A stretch of 64,000 bases of DNA from assembly GCA_030706635.1 (NCBI GenBank), contig JAUZOD010000008.1:43670-107669 (forward strand), written 5' to 3'. Origin of the DNA: Bacteroidota bacterium (GTDB lineage: Bacteria; Bacteroidota; Bacteroidia; Chitinophagales; Chitinophagaceae). Under the pieces are notes generated by a model. The model worked only from the letters and a program-made list of their open reading frames with translations. It was not told where the DNA came from and did no database searches. Within the stretch, counting starts at the first letter, position 1; the number at the start of each line of letters is the position of its first letter. A program made the translations under genes and the position numbers. Positions 35,474-45,125 of this stretch are shown here, one piece after another.

Positions 35474-37024
35474 ATGTCTGATCAGACCAGCTTCTTAAAC
35501 ATCGTAAAAAATGGTTACAGCTTCCAGAGTGAATCGGTGAAGATCGGCATCGGCATGCTCGATGGAAAGCCCGTTTCGGGGGCAAACATCAATCTGCCGC
35601 TGAAAACGATGAACCGTCATGGGCTGATCGCGGGCGCCACCGGTACCGGTAAAACGAAAACGCTGCAAATGATTACGGAAGCGCTGAGCAATGCCAGCGT
35701 TCCGGTACTGGTCATGGATATCAAGGGCGATCTCAGCGGCCTCGGCGCAGCCGGCACGGCCAATGACAAAATCAACAGCCGCTGCCAAAGCATGGGAATA
35801 ACTTTTAAGCCCCAGGCTTTCCCCGTAGAATTCATGACCCTGAGCCAGGAGAAGGGCGTTCGTTTACGCGCAACCGTGAGCGAGTTCGGACCGATCCTGC
35901 TGTCCAGAATACTGGAACTTAATGACACACAGGAGGGGCTGGTGGCCATGATCTTTAAATACTGCGACGATAACAAGTTGCCCCTGCTGGATCTCAAAGA
36001 CTTCATCAAGGTGCTTCAATACATTACCAACGAGGGCAAGGCCGAAATACAGCAGGCCTATGGTTCCATCGCCACCACATCCACCGGAACGATTCTGCGG
36101 AAAGTGATCGGCCTGCAGCAGCAGGGCGCAGATACTTTTTTTGGGGAGAAAAGCTTTGAAGTCGGCGACCTGATGCGTATTGCTGACGATGGTCGCGGCA
36201 TGGTGAATGTGTTGCGGGTAACGGATCTTCAGGACAAGCCGAAATTGTTTTCCACTTTCATGCTCCAGCTGTTGGCAGAATTATACGGATCCTGTCCCGA
36301 AGAAGGCGATCCTGACAAACCCAAACTGGTGATGTTCATTGATGAGGCACATCTGGTATTCGAAGAAGCCAGCGATGCCTTATTGAAGCAGATCGAGACC
36401 ATCATTAAACTGATCCGCTCCAAAGGGATTGGCATCTTTTTCTGTACACAAAATCCTACGGATGTGCCTTCCGGCATTCTGGCTCAGCTTGGATTAAAAG
36501 TGCAGCATGCTTTACGCGCCTTTACCGCCAATGACCGCAAGGCCATCAAACAGGCGGCAGAGAATTACCCGACGACTGCCTTCTATAAAACGGAGGACCT
36601 TATTACCCAACTGGGTATCGGGGAAGCCCTGGTAACGATGCTGGATGAAAAAGGTGTTCCCACACCCCTGGTTCATTGCATGATGGCTCCGCCTGAGAGC
36701 CGAATGGATATTCTTGCGCCAGCAGAAATTGACGCAATTGTGTCAAAATCCAAACTCGTTCCAAAATACAACCAGGTGATTGACAATGAAAGCGCCTACG
36801 AAATCCTGACGCAGAAACTGCAGGATGCGGCAAACAAAGGACAAACGGATCCGGCCAAACCCCAGCCTGGCGGAGCGAAACCGCAACCCTCCACCCTGGA
36901 AAAGATCCTCAGCAGCGGAGCGGCAAGGCAGGTGGAAAGAACTGCGGCCAGCGTAATCACCCGCGGATTGCTCGGCGCGTTGGGACTGGGCGGAAGAAGC
37001 AGTTCAAAGAAGGGTTGGTTTTAG
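35474..37024 (+). CDS. HerA/DUF853-type ATPase (helicase HerA-like)
   Basis: MNRHGLIAGATGTGKTKTLQMITEALSNASVPVLVMDIKGDLSGL; LVMFIDEAHLVFEEAS; FFCTQNPTDVPSGILAQLGLKVQHALRAFTANDRKAIKQAAENYP. Confidence 0.92.
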   Translation: MSDQTSFLNIVKNGYSFQSESVKIGIGMLDGKPVSGANINLPLKTMNRHGLIAGATGTGKTKTLQMITEALSNASVPVLVMDIKGDLSGLGAAGTANDKINSRCQSMGITFKPQAFPVEFMTLSQEKGVRLRATVSEFGPILLSRILELNDTQEGLVAMIFKYCDDNKLPLLDLKDFIKVLQYITNEGKAEIQQAYGSIATTSTGTILRKVIGLQQQGADTFFGEKSFEVGDLMRIADDGRGMVNVLRVTDLQDKPKLFSTFMLQLLAELYGSCPEEGDPDKPKLVMFIDEAHLVFEEASDALLKQIETIIKLIRSKGIGIFFCTQNPTDVPSGILAQLGLKVQHALRAFTANDRKAIKQAAENYPTTAFYKTEDLITQLGIGEALVTMLDEKGVPTPLVHCMMAPPESRMDILAPAEIDAIVSKSKLVPKYNQVIDNESAYEILTQKLQDAANKGQTDPAKPQPGGAKPQPSTLEKILSSGAARQVERTAASVITRGLLGALGLGGRSSSKKGWF

Positions 37025-37032
37025 CAGGCCGG

Positions 37033-37275
37033 ATGAAAGAGTATAATTTAAGGATTAGTGAAGAACGCGATTACAACCCGAACTTACAGCGCTATGTGGA
37101 CACTTTGAGCAGGAAAGCACCATCGATCTAAAAAAATAGCCAGAGAATTAACGTCTAAGGCATTTAATAAAAATTTGATGCCAATCGAAAGATTGCTGAC
37201 GCTCAATTAGCAGGTAAACAGGATTTGGAAGAGTTTGAACGATTGGAACAACAAATCAAATCACAGAAGTAAGAT
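37033..37275 (+). pseudogene. Decayed small-gene remnant(s) between the HerA-like gene and fumC
   Basis: MKEYNLRISEERDYNPNLQRYVDTLSRKAPSI* (37033-37131), then open segment KFDANRKIADAQLAGKQDLEEFERLEQQIKSQK* without a start. Confidence 0.35.
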
Positions 37276-37355
37276 GATCTTAAGAAATAAAGACTCAACC
37301 TCTATTTGGGTGTTCCAATTTGTGGCTAATTTTGGATTTTAAAATAATAATTCAC

Positions 37356-38753
37356 ATGGATTTCCGGATAGAAAAAGATACGATGGGCGAGGTAAAAGTA
37401 CCGGCTGACGCCTATTACGGCGCACAGACCCAGCGCAGTATAGATAACTTCAGGATCGCACAGGATATCAACCGGATGCCCAGGGAGATTATCTATGCTT
37501 TTGCTTACCTCAAAAAAGCAGCCGCGCTGACTAATCTGCAAGCCGGCGTGCTTACAAAAGACAAGGCGGAACTGATTGGGAAAGTGTGTGACGAGATCCT
37601 GGAAGGCAAGCTGGATGCGTATTTCCCGCTGGTGGTATGGCAAACAGGAAGCGGAACGCAAAGCAATATGAACGTGAATGAAGTAATTGCTTACCGGGCG
37701 CATGTGCTTCAGGGCGGCAGACTTTCCGACAAGGAAAAGTACCTGCATCCCAATGATGATGTAAACAAATCCCAATCTTCCAACGACACGTTTCCGACAG
37801 CCATGCATATTTCAGCATATAAAATACTCGCGGAAACTACGATACCCGGTATCGAAAAACTACGGGATACGCTCGCCGAAAAAAGCAGGAAATACATGCA
37901 GGTCGTTAAAATCGGCCGCACCCATTTCATGGATGCCACCCCGCTGACCGTCGGTCAGGAATTCAGCGGCTATGCATCACAGTTAACGCACGGACTGAAA
38001 GCCATCAGGAATACCCTGCCCCACCTGGCCGAACTGGCCCTGGGCGGCACAGCCGTAGGCACAGGCATCAACACGCCGGAGAACTATTCCGGGCAGGTTG
38101 CCGCCCAGATAGCCCGGCTCACCGGACTTCCTTTTGTTACTGCCGAAAATAAATTTGAGGCCCTCGCGGCGCACGACGCGATAGTGGAAACCCATGGCGC
38201 ATTAAAAACCGTGGCCGTAAGCCTGATGAAAATTGCCAATGACATTCGCATGCTGGCTTCCGGCCCGCGCAGCGGAATCGGGGAATTGCATATTCCTGAT
38301 AACGAACCCGGATCATCCATTATGCCTGGCAAGGTGAACCCTACCCAGTGCGAGGCCCTGACTATGATCTGCGCGCAGGTGATGGGCAATGATGTGGCGA
38401 TTAATATCGGCGGGGCAACGGGCCATTTTGAGCTGAATGTTTTTAAACCAGTGATCATCTATAATTTCCTGCACAGCGCACGGCTGATCGGCGACGGATG
38501 TGTAAGCTTTAATGATAAATGTGCCGTGGGCATAGAACCTATTGAAGCCAATATTCAAAAGCATGTGAACAATTCTTTGATGCTGGTGACCGCGCTAAAT
38601 ACAAAAATCGGTTACTATAAATCTGCCGAGATTGCCCAGAAGGCTCATCAGCAGGGAACCACCCTGAAAGAGATGGCGGTTAAGCTCGGCTATCTCACGC
38701 CGGAACAATTCGACGAATGGGTGGACCCGCGGAAGATGGTGGGGAAGATATGA
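37356..38753 (+). CDS. fumC: Class II fumarate hydratase
   Basis: [64 protein letters not shown]. Confidence 0.97.
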   Translation: MDFRIEKDTMGEVKVPADAYYGAQTQRSIDNFRIAQDINRMPREIIYAFAYLKKAAALTNLQAGVLTKDKAELIGKVCDEILEGKLDAYFPLVVWQTGSGTQSNMNVNEVIAYRAHVLQGGRLSDKEKYLHPNDDVNKSQSSNDTFPTAMHISAYKILAETTIPGIEKLRDTLAEKSRKYMQVVKIGRTHFMDATPLTVGQEFSGYASQLTHGLKAIRNTLPHLAELALGGTAVGTGINTPENYSGQVAAQIARLTGLPFVTAENKFEALAAHDAIVETHGALKTVAVSLMKIANDIRMLASGPRSGIGELHIPDNEPGSSIMPGKVNPTQCEALTMICAQVMGNDVAINIGGATGHFELNVFKPVIIYNFLHSARLIGDGCVSFNDKCAVGIEPIEANIQKHVNNSLMLVTALNTKIGYYKSAEIAQKAHQQGTTLKEMAVKLGYLTPEQFDEWVDPRKMVGKI

Positions 38754-38756
38754 GAT

Positions 38757-38822
38757 GGATGACGGTTGACCGATTTCAGGTGCGGATTCGCACGTAAAGG
38801 CCGTCAACCGTCATCCGTCATC
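38757..38822. repeat. Heptad-armed palindromic element, family A (A4), between convergent stop codons
   Basis: GGATGAC GGTTGAC - CGATTTCAGGTGCGGATTCGCACGTAAAGGCC - GTCAACCGTCATCCGTCATC. Confidence 0.92.
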
Positions 38823-40620
38823 TGCTGATCACCAGGATTTTCTTGATAATCACCAGCGTTCCCTGGGCGTCAAACAAACGGAATACATATAATCCTTCAC
38901 GGATGTTTTGCAAAGGCACGTCAAAATTATTTGCAAAAAATGTTTGTGTCAGCACGTTTCTTCCCGACATATCAAACATCTGTACATGGAAGGGAGCTTG
39001 TAAAAAATCCCTGCAGAGTACATGAATGTGATCCGTCGCCGGGTTCGGAAATACCAGGGTGGTATTTATCTTCTCCGGCTTCGGAGCAGGTGGAAGTTTT
39101 GCCCCTTCGGGAAGGATAGTCAGGTAGATCATCCGCAAAATATACCCGGGTGTTTTGGTTGCTATGGTAGTTCCGGTGAACCCCCCTGTAGGTCCCGAGG
39201 TAGAGCCGCTGCTGTCAATCGCCAGAAAAAGAGTATCTCCTGTTGGCGCAATGGCCAGGTCCCGTATCCGGTATTCGTGCAGGTAGGGAATGGTGTCCGT
39301 TATCTGAGCCGTACTGGAGCTATCCACCGAACTCCCGTCAGTCTTGAGTTTCAACCGGTACATGCCCAGTTTGAGCGAAGTCACCAGCAGGGAGTTATTC
39401 CAGCCGGGAATATAGAACTTATCATAATAATCAATGCTGGAAGGAGCAATTGTGGGCCAGGTATAATTGGAAGAACCACTGGATGGGACTGCTGATCCGT
39501 TGACATTGAAGAAGGAAAACAAGGGCTCAGCGATATTATTTGCCGAGCAAAAACTGCGTTCATTGTGAATGGTCTGATTCGCCAGTTTATCGTTGTTCGG
39601 ATTTGCATCGGTGTCATTATAATTATCATCGCACATCCCCGCCACTTTGGGCCAGCCATAATTTCCGCCGGCCCGGATCACATTCACTTCATCATCTGAC
39701 TTATCGCCGTGTTCCGAATTAAATAAAACAAACTGTGACCCTATGTGTGCCCATACGAGGCCCTGGGCATTCCGGTGACCATAGGAGTACACCGCATTTA
39801 TTTTTCCACTCACTGAATTCTGAACGGGATTGTCGTTGGGGATCCATTGACTAAATGCCCCGTCGTCCGAATCGCCGTCAGTTTCTGTATTCAGCCGCAA
39901 TACTTTTCCTTCATATACATCTTTGTTTTGAGCGTTGTTCGTTCTCAATCCATTATTGAACTGACCGGCACCCTGATCGCCGATCGTATAGTACAAATGA
40001 TATTTCCCGTCGCTTTCCGGAACGGGGCTTATTTTGAGTCTTCCGGAATTGTGATCATTGCTTCCCATCAGATTATCCATCACAATAGTGGGTGACCCAA
40101 GACTGTGCGAGACGAGATCATAAGTGTACCGGATGATCTTGGTTTTGTAATAACATGGATTATTCGTTACGGAACCACTCCCGCTGCAATAGCTGTTGTT
40201 GGGCGTGCCGGTTGTCGGATAAACATCGTATACCATGGCAACATAAACATAAGGCTTTCCGGAAAGCAGGAGCGGGTGAAGGGCAAGACCCATGAGTCCT
40301 CCCTGCGGTGCAGGATACCCGTTCGGCGGATTATAATAATTAAAGGTAGTAAAGCTGCTCAGATCCAGCAATACCCGGTTGCCTTTGTTACCCGGATGAA
40401 TTTTCCATATCCTGTACCGGTGCGCCTCGGTAATCCAAAGTGAATCATCCGGACCATACGTGATCTCCCAGGGGAAACTGAGTCCTTTATTATGGGATGG
40501 GATATCGTATAACGGATAAAGGGTATCTATCTTAAAATATTCCCCGTTAAAAGAAACGATTTGTCCGTAACCGATAATTGATAATAGTATAAATGAAAGA
40601 ACCGTAAGGCACTTTTTCAT
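38818..40620 (-). CDS. Secreted PQQ-dependent sugar dehydrogenase-like protein with T9SS C-terminal domain
   Basis: SFPWEITYGPDDSLWITEAHRYRIWKI; HNSGRLKISP; YSYGHRNAQGLVWAHIGSQFVLFNSEHGDKSDDEVNVIRAGGNYGWP; CTD LVFPNPATDHIHVL... Confidence 0.88.
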   Translation of the reverse strand: MKKCLTVLSFILLSIIGYGQIVSFNGEYFKIDTLYPLYDIPSHNKGLSFPWEITYGPDDSLWITEAHRYRIWKIHPGNKGNRVLLDLSSFTTFNYYNPPNGYPAPQGGLMGLALHPLLLSGKPYVYVAMVYDVYPTTGTPNNSYCSGSGSVTNNPCYYKTKIIRYTYDLVSHSLGSPTIVMDNLMGSNDHNSGRLKISPVPESDGKYHLYYTIGDQGAGQFNNGLRTNNAQNKDVYEGKVLRLNTETDGDSDDGAFSQWIPNDNPVQNSVSGKINAVYSYGHRNAQGLVWAHIGSQFVLFNSEHGDKSDDEVNVIRAGGNYGWPKVAGMCDDNYNDTDANPNNDKLANQTIHNERSFCSANNIAEPLFSFFNVNGSAVPSSGSSNYTWPTIAPSSIDYYDKFYIPGWNNSLLVTSLKLGMYRLKLKTDGSSVDSSSTAQITDTIPYLHEYRIRDLAIAPTGDTLFLAIDSSGSTSGPTGGFTGTTIATKTPGYILRMIYLTILPEGAKLPPAPKPEKINTTLVFPNPATDHIHVLCRDFLQAPFHVQMFDMSGRNVLTQTFFANNFDVPLQNIREGLYVFRLFDAQGTLVIIKKILVISR

Positions 40621-40684
40621 CGGGTAAAGGATTTTCGAAAATGCCTGAAGCCAGGCCAGACGGATAATCCCTAAACATACGAAA

Positions 40685-40722
40685 TCCGGCTGGCAGCCGG
40701 AATAGAAAAACCCCCTTCGGGG
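40685..40722. terminator. Tandem short hairpins between lspA and the sugar dehydrogenase gene
   Basis: TCCGGCT-ggc-AGCCGGA (40685-40701) and CCCC-ttc-GGGG (40712-40722). Confidence 0.45.
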
Positions 40723-40840
40723 AACCGTAATTTAACGTAGAAAATGTGAATATAAGTTATTGATATATAATCCGTTAAGAATTGAGCAGCGACGATTGCC
40801 AACTAGTTGTCTTTTCGGGATGAATACGCACTCGGTACCA

Positions 40841-41545
40841 TCAACTCTCAACTGAACTGGGTGTTAGTCTTTCAGCCCGATCCGTTTCCGGATGATTTTT
40901 TTTTACAAATCGTTTCTGGAAAAGAAAAAGGGCAATCACCCCCACGGAAATCGAAGCATCGGCAATATTAAAAACGGGACTGAAAAATTCAAACTCATCG
41001 CCGCCAACAAAAGGAATCCAGTGGGGGTAGTGACTTTTAATGAGCGGAAAATAAAGCATATCCACAACCCGTCCGTGAAGGAAACCGGCATAACCATGTG
41101 CCGGAAATAATTTAGCCACGTGGTCGTAGGTACTTTCTTCAAAAATGAGGCCGTAGAACATACTGTCGATCAGATTTCCGAGTGCACCGGCAAAAATTAA
41201 ACCTGCGCAGATAATATACCCGTTGTGATAATTTTTCTTAATGAGCGTCCGGATATAATACACGCCAAAAATAACCGCGGCAAGCCGGAACAGGGTAAGA
41301 AACATCTTTCCGAAATTCCCGCCAAACTTCCAGCCCCAGGCCATGCCTTCATTCTCTACAAAAAACAACTGAAATTTTTTACCGAGTACCTGGATACCGC
41401 TTTCATAAGGAGAAACCGGCAAACGGTAATAGGCTTCCCAGGTATGGCTTAAAGGCATATGTGTTTTGATCCAGATTTTCAACACCTGATCCGCCACGAT
41501 GATCAGCAGTACAATAAAAATGATCTTTCTTTCTTTAATATTCAT
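40841..41545 (-). CDS. lspA: Lipoprotein signal peptidase
   Basis: VLLIIVADQVLKIWIKTHM; FFVENEGMAWGW; GALGNLIDSMFYG; GRVVDMLYFPL...FNIADASISVGV. Confidence 0.92.
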   Translation of the reverse strand: MNIKERKIIFIVLLIIVADQVLKIWIKTHMPLSHTWEAYYRLPVSPYESGIQVLGKKFQLFFVENEGMAWGWKFGGNFGKMFLTLFRLAAVIFGVYYIRTLIKKNYHNGYIICAGLIFAGALGNLIDSMFYGLIFEESTYDHVAKLFPAHGYAGFLHGRVVDMLYFPLIKSHYPHWIPFVGGDEFEFFSPVFNIADASISVGVIALFLFQKRFVKKNHPETDRAERLTPSSVES

Positions 41546-41599
41546 AATGAGCCGCAAATATAATAAACGTCCGCTTAAGCTTTTGCTAAAGCGAAATTA

Positions 41600-41678
41600 G
41601 TCGACGGTTGACCGTTGACGGACTTCAGGCGCGGACTCGCAATAGAAGTTGGTCAACCATCAACGGTCAACCGTCAAC
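41600..41678. repeat. Heptad-armed palindromic element, family A (A5), abutting the murF-alr stop codon
   Basis: GTCGACGGTTGACCGTTGACGGA - CTTCAGGCGCGGACTCGCAATAGAAG - TTGGTCAACCATCAACGGTCAACCGTCAAC. Confidence 0.9.
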
Positions 41679-44156
41679 TTATTCATAATAAACCCTTTTC
41701 ACCCGCTGGGAAATGCCCGCCAGCAGTTCATAGGGGATCGTTCCTGCCCAATGGGCCACCTGTTCAACCGGAAGTTCGGGTCCGAATACAATCAGTTCAT
41801 CCCCTTCCCTGGCCCCTTCAATGCCCGTAATATCCATCATGCTCATATCCATACAAAGACTGCCGATGGTTGGAACAAGCTTCCCCCTGTACCACATTTT
41901 ACCTACTCCGCTTCCCAGTGTCCGCGGATAACCATCGGCATACCCCAGCCTCACGGTAGCGATTTGCATGGAACGGTCTGCCACGCCCCTGCGGTTATAT
42001 CCTACTGTTTCTCCTGCGGCGATGGATTTAATTTGTGCAATCGTAGTCCTTAATGTTCCAACCGGTTTCAAATCCAGCAGATGAGAAGCAGCAGGATCAA
42101 TCCCGTATAGGCCAATACCCAGCCTCACCATATCCAGTTGTAAGGCAGGACTTCTGACCACGGCGGCAGAATTGGAAATATGTTTCAGGAAAGGATGCGG
42201 CAAGCGGCGCCCGAGTTGCTCCACCATAATATTGTATTGCTGAAACTGTTTCTGTGTAAACGCATCCTGCTGCAATTCCTCGCTGGCGGCGAGGTGACTG
42301 AAAACTGACTGCACATGAAAGCTTGAAAGGGAAAGGCTTTCCAGCAGCTCCGGAATCTCTCCGGCTGCAAAACCCAGGCGATTCATGCCAGTTTCCAGTT
42401 CAATATGAACGGGAAACATACTGATGGCTTCACGTTTCAGTCGTTTTGCCATAGCGCGCAGTATGGGAAAAGAATACAGCACAGGCTCCAACTGATGTTC
42501 CACCAGGGCATCCAATGCGGATTCCTCGGTATTCATAACGAGGATCGGTAACCGAATTCCACGTTGACGCAGCGCAACGCCCTCATCCGCGTATGCAACG
42601 GCCAGATAGTCTACTTTATGAAATTCCAGCAACCGGGCAATTTCAAATCCACCGCTTCCATAGGAAAAAGCCTTCACCATCGCCATAATGCGGGTGGAAG
42701 GCTTAAGCAATTGCTGATACTGTTTCAGATTATGCGCCATGGCCTCAAGGTTCACTTCAAGCGTGGTTTCATGAACCTGCAGGGAAAGCAGCCGGTCTAT
42801 ACGCTCGAAGCCGAATACCCTGGCGCCTTTCAGCAGAATGGCTTCATTCCGGAATCCATAAGATTGAAAGGACGAAATAAATGCGTCTGTGGAAGTATGG
42901 AATTCCTGGTCTTTTACAGAATCGTTGTCAAACAGACGACGATTTTCCGAAATCTGACTGCCGATGGCGATCAGCCGGTCCACTTTATATTTTTTCATCA
43001 GCATCGCGACCTCCCCATAAAGGTTTTCCGGCGAACGACCGCTCTCCAGAATATCCGACAAGATCAGGGTGCGTTTAGGGTGCTGTTGCTGCAGGGACAA
43101 AAACTCCAGTGCCATGTTCAGTGAACTGATGTCTGCGCTGTAACTATCATTGATAACTGAACAATGATTAATGCCGGTCTGGATTTCCATACGCATGGCC
43201 ACCGGGCTAAGCCGAAGCAATCTCGCAGGCAGCTCCGAAACGGATATGCCAAGATATAAAAGAACGGTTACCACCGTCAGCGTATTCTGCAGGGCAGCAT
43301 CATGCACAGAATTGATGCTGAGCGGCCATTGCTTTCCTTCATAAGAAAGCAATAGCTCCGTGGAATTAATTTCTTTCTGCAGGGAAAGCACCTGCAGAGC
43401 AGAACCTTTCTTCCCGAACGAAAAAAGTTTCACACGGGGATATCCAATTCGCCAGGTCTGTATCGTGTCGTTGAGCAATACATCATCCGCAGGGTAGATT
43501 AACGCTGCCGAATCTTCAAACAAACGGAGCTTTTCAAGGATTTTGGATTCCGTATTTTCAAATCCCTCATCATGGGCCCGGCCAATATTGGTAAATATCC
43601 CCAGGGACGGCCGGATGATCTGTGCCAATGTCTGCATCTCTCCCGCTCTGGAAATGCCAGCCTCGATTAATGCCAGTTCATGGGTCGATTGCATCTGCCA
43701 CACGCTCAGGGGTACGCCGATCCTGGAATTATAGCTTCTCGGACTACGCACGACGCGATATTTATCCTCGAGCAACTGGTTCAGCCATTCCTTCACGATC
43801 GTCTTTCCATTGCTGCCCGTAATGCCGATCACCGGGTAATCAAATTGCTGCCGGTGAGCGGCCGCGAGCCGCTGCAATGCCTCCAGACTGTCTTTCACTA
43901 AAATAATATTGGCTTCAGGAAATTCTTCCAGATCCACCGACTGATAAACTATAAAATTCCGCACTCCGCGACGGTAGAGATCATGTATAAAAGCATGGCC
44001 GTCTCTCCGGGGGCCAAACAAGGCAAAGAATAAAGAAGTTTCCGGAAATACCAGGCGCCGGCTATCGGTCAGCAATTGTTCAATTACATCATCCTGCCGG
44101 AATTGCAGCAGCGACCCATTCACAAGAGAAGCGATATGCCGGATGGTATAACCCAA
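41679..44156 (-). CDS. murF-alr: Bifunctional UDP-N-acetylmuramoyl-tripeptide:D-Ala-D-Ala ligase / alanine racemase
   Basis: MurF ITGSNGKTIVKEWL...NDSYSADISSLNMALEFL; Alr LEVNLEAMAHNLKQYQQLLKPSTRIMAMVKAFSYGSG...MVRLGIGLYG...SLCMDMSMMDITG. Confidence 0.95.
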   Translation of the reverse strand: MGYTIRHIASLVNGSLLQFRQDDVIEQLLTDSRRLVFPETSLFFALFGPRRDGHAFIHDLYRRGVRNFIVYQSVDLEEFPEANIILVKDSLEALQRLAAAHRQQFDYPVIGITGSNGKTIVKEWLNQLLEDKYRVVRSPRSYNSRIGVPLSVWQMQSTHELALIEAGISRAGEMQTLAQIIRPSLGIFTNIGRAHDEGFENTESKILEKLRLFEDSAALIYPADDVLLNDTIQTWRIGYPRVKLFSFGKKGSALQVLSLQKEINSTELLLSYEGKQWPLSINSVHDAALQNTLTVVTVLLYLGISVSELPARLLRLSPVAMRMEIQTGINHCSVINDSYSADISSLNMALEFLSLQQQHPKRTLILSDILESGRSPENLYGEVAMLMKKYKVDRLIAIGSQISENRRLFDNDSVKDQEFHTSTDAFISSFQSYGFRNEAILLKGARVFGFERIDRLLSLQVHETTLEVNLEAMAHNLKQYQQLLKPSTRIMAMVKAFSYGSGGFEIARLLEFHKVDYLAVAYADEGVALRQRGIRLPILVMNTEESALDALVEHQLEPVLYSFPILRAMAKRLKREAISMFPVHIELETGMNRLGFAAGEIPELLESLSLSSFHVQSVFSHLAASEELQQDAFTQKQFQQYNIMVEQLGRRLPHPFLKHISNSAAVVRSPALQLDMVRLGIGLYGIDPAASHLLDLKPVGTLRTTIAQIKSIAAGETVGYNRRGVADRSMQIATVRLGYADGYPRTLGSGVGKMWYRGKLVPTIGSLCMDMSMMDITGIEGAREGDELIVFGPELPVEQVAHWAGTIPYELLAGISQRVKRVYYE

Positions 44157-44170
44157 TGTTGAATATAATT

Positions 44171-45106
44171 TTAGGAAGAAGGATGTTTTTTATTCCAAAC
44201 CAGAGAAATCAGGATAGAGCTGAGAATGCACACCAGAATCACCACCAGCGAAACGGCAACCGATATTTTTATGTGTACCAGCTCACTCAGCATTTTCAGT
44301 CCGATGAACACCAGCACGGTAGCAATTCCCTGTTGCAGGAAACGGAATTTATGCACAGCACCGCGCAAAAGAAAAAACAAAGAGCGGAGACCCAGCACAG
44401 CAAAAATATTGGAAGTGTAAATCACCAGCCTGTTCTGGGTTATCCCGAATACAGCCGGAATGGAATCCAGTGCAAATATGATGTCTGTCGTAGCCAGCAA
44501 AACAATAACGACAAACAGGGAAGTATAAAATTTCCTGCCCTCTATCCTCAGGGTCAGTCTGCCATCTCCATCGGAGGAAGTCAGTGGCAAAAACCGTTTC
44601 AGAAAACGATAAACCTTATTTCCCTCCAGGTTAACTTCCTGCTCTTTTTTGGCAAAGAACATCGTGAGTCCCGTGTACAGGAGTATCGCTCCAAAAATAT
44701 AGAGCAACCAACTAAACTCCTGCACCAATGCAATACCGGCTGTGATAAAAATGATCCGGAAAAAAACAGCCAGCAAAATACCGATCAGCAGTATGCGGGA
44801 AAAATGAGTCTCCTTTACGCCAAAAAAGGTGAAAATAAGAATGAAAACAAAAATATTATCAATACTGAGACTCCACTCCATCAAATAGGCGCTGAGATAT
44901 TCGAAGGCCACATGCCTGTCTTCATCAAACCATAAAAATAAAAAGAAGGCCAGGGCGAGCACAACCCAGAATGCGGTCAACAGCAAGGCCCTTCTGATGG
45001 TAATGACAGAGCCTTTTTTACTGAGCAAGCCCAGGTCAAAAACCAGGGCCAGCACAAGCACGATGCCGAATATGAGATAGGCCAGTTGAGAATGATTCAA
45101 AACCAA
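44171..45106 (-). CDS. TerC family integral membrane protein
   Basis: MEWSLSIDNIFVFILIFTFFGV; ALDSIPAVFGITQNRLVIYTSNIFAVLGLRSLFFLL. Confidence 0.93.
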   Translation of the reverse strand: MVLNHSQLAYLIFGIVLVLALVFDLGLLSKKGSVITIRRALLLTAFWVVLALAFFLFLWFDEDRHVAFEYLSAYLMEWSLSIDNIFVFILIFTFFGVKETHFSRILLIGILLAVFFRIIFITAGIALVQEFSWLLYIFGAILLYTGLTMFFAKKEQEVNLEGNKVYRFLKRFLPLTSSDGDGRLTLRIEGRKFYTSLFVVIVLLATTDIIFALDSIPAVFGITQNRLVIYTSNIFAVLGLRSLFFLLRGAVHKFRFLQQGIATVLVFIGLKMLSELVHIKISVAVSLVVILVCILSSILISLVWNKKHPSS

Positions 45107-45125
45107 TAAAATTTAATACTCTTTA

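Noticed and set aside
41679-44156. MurF-alanine racemase fusion as novel
   Set aside because: Known bifunctional architecture in Bacteroidota.
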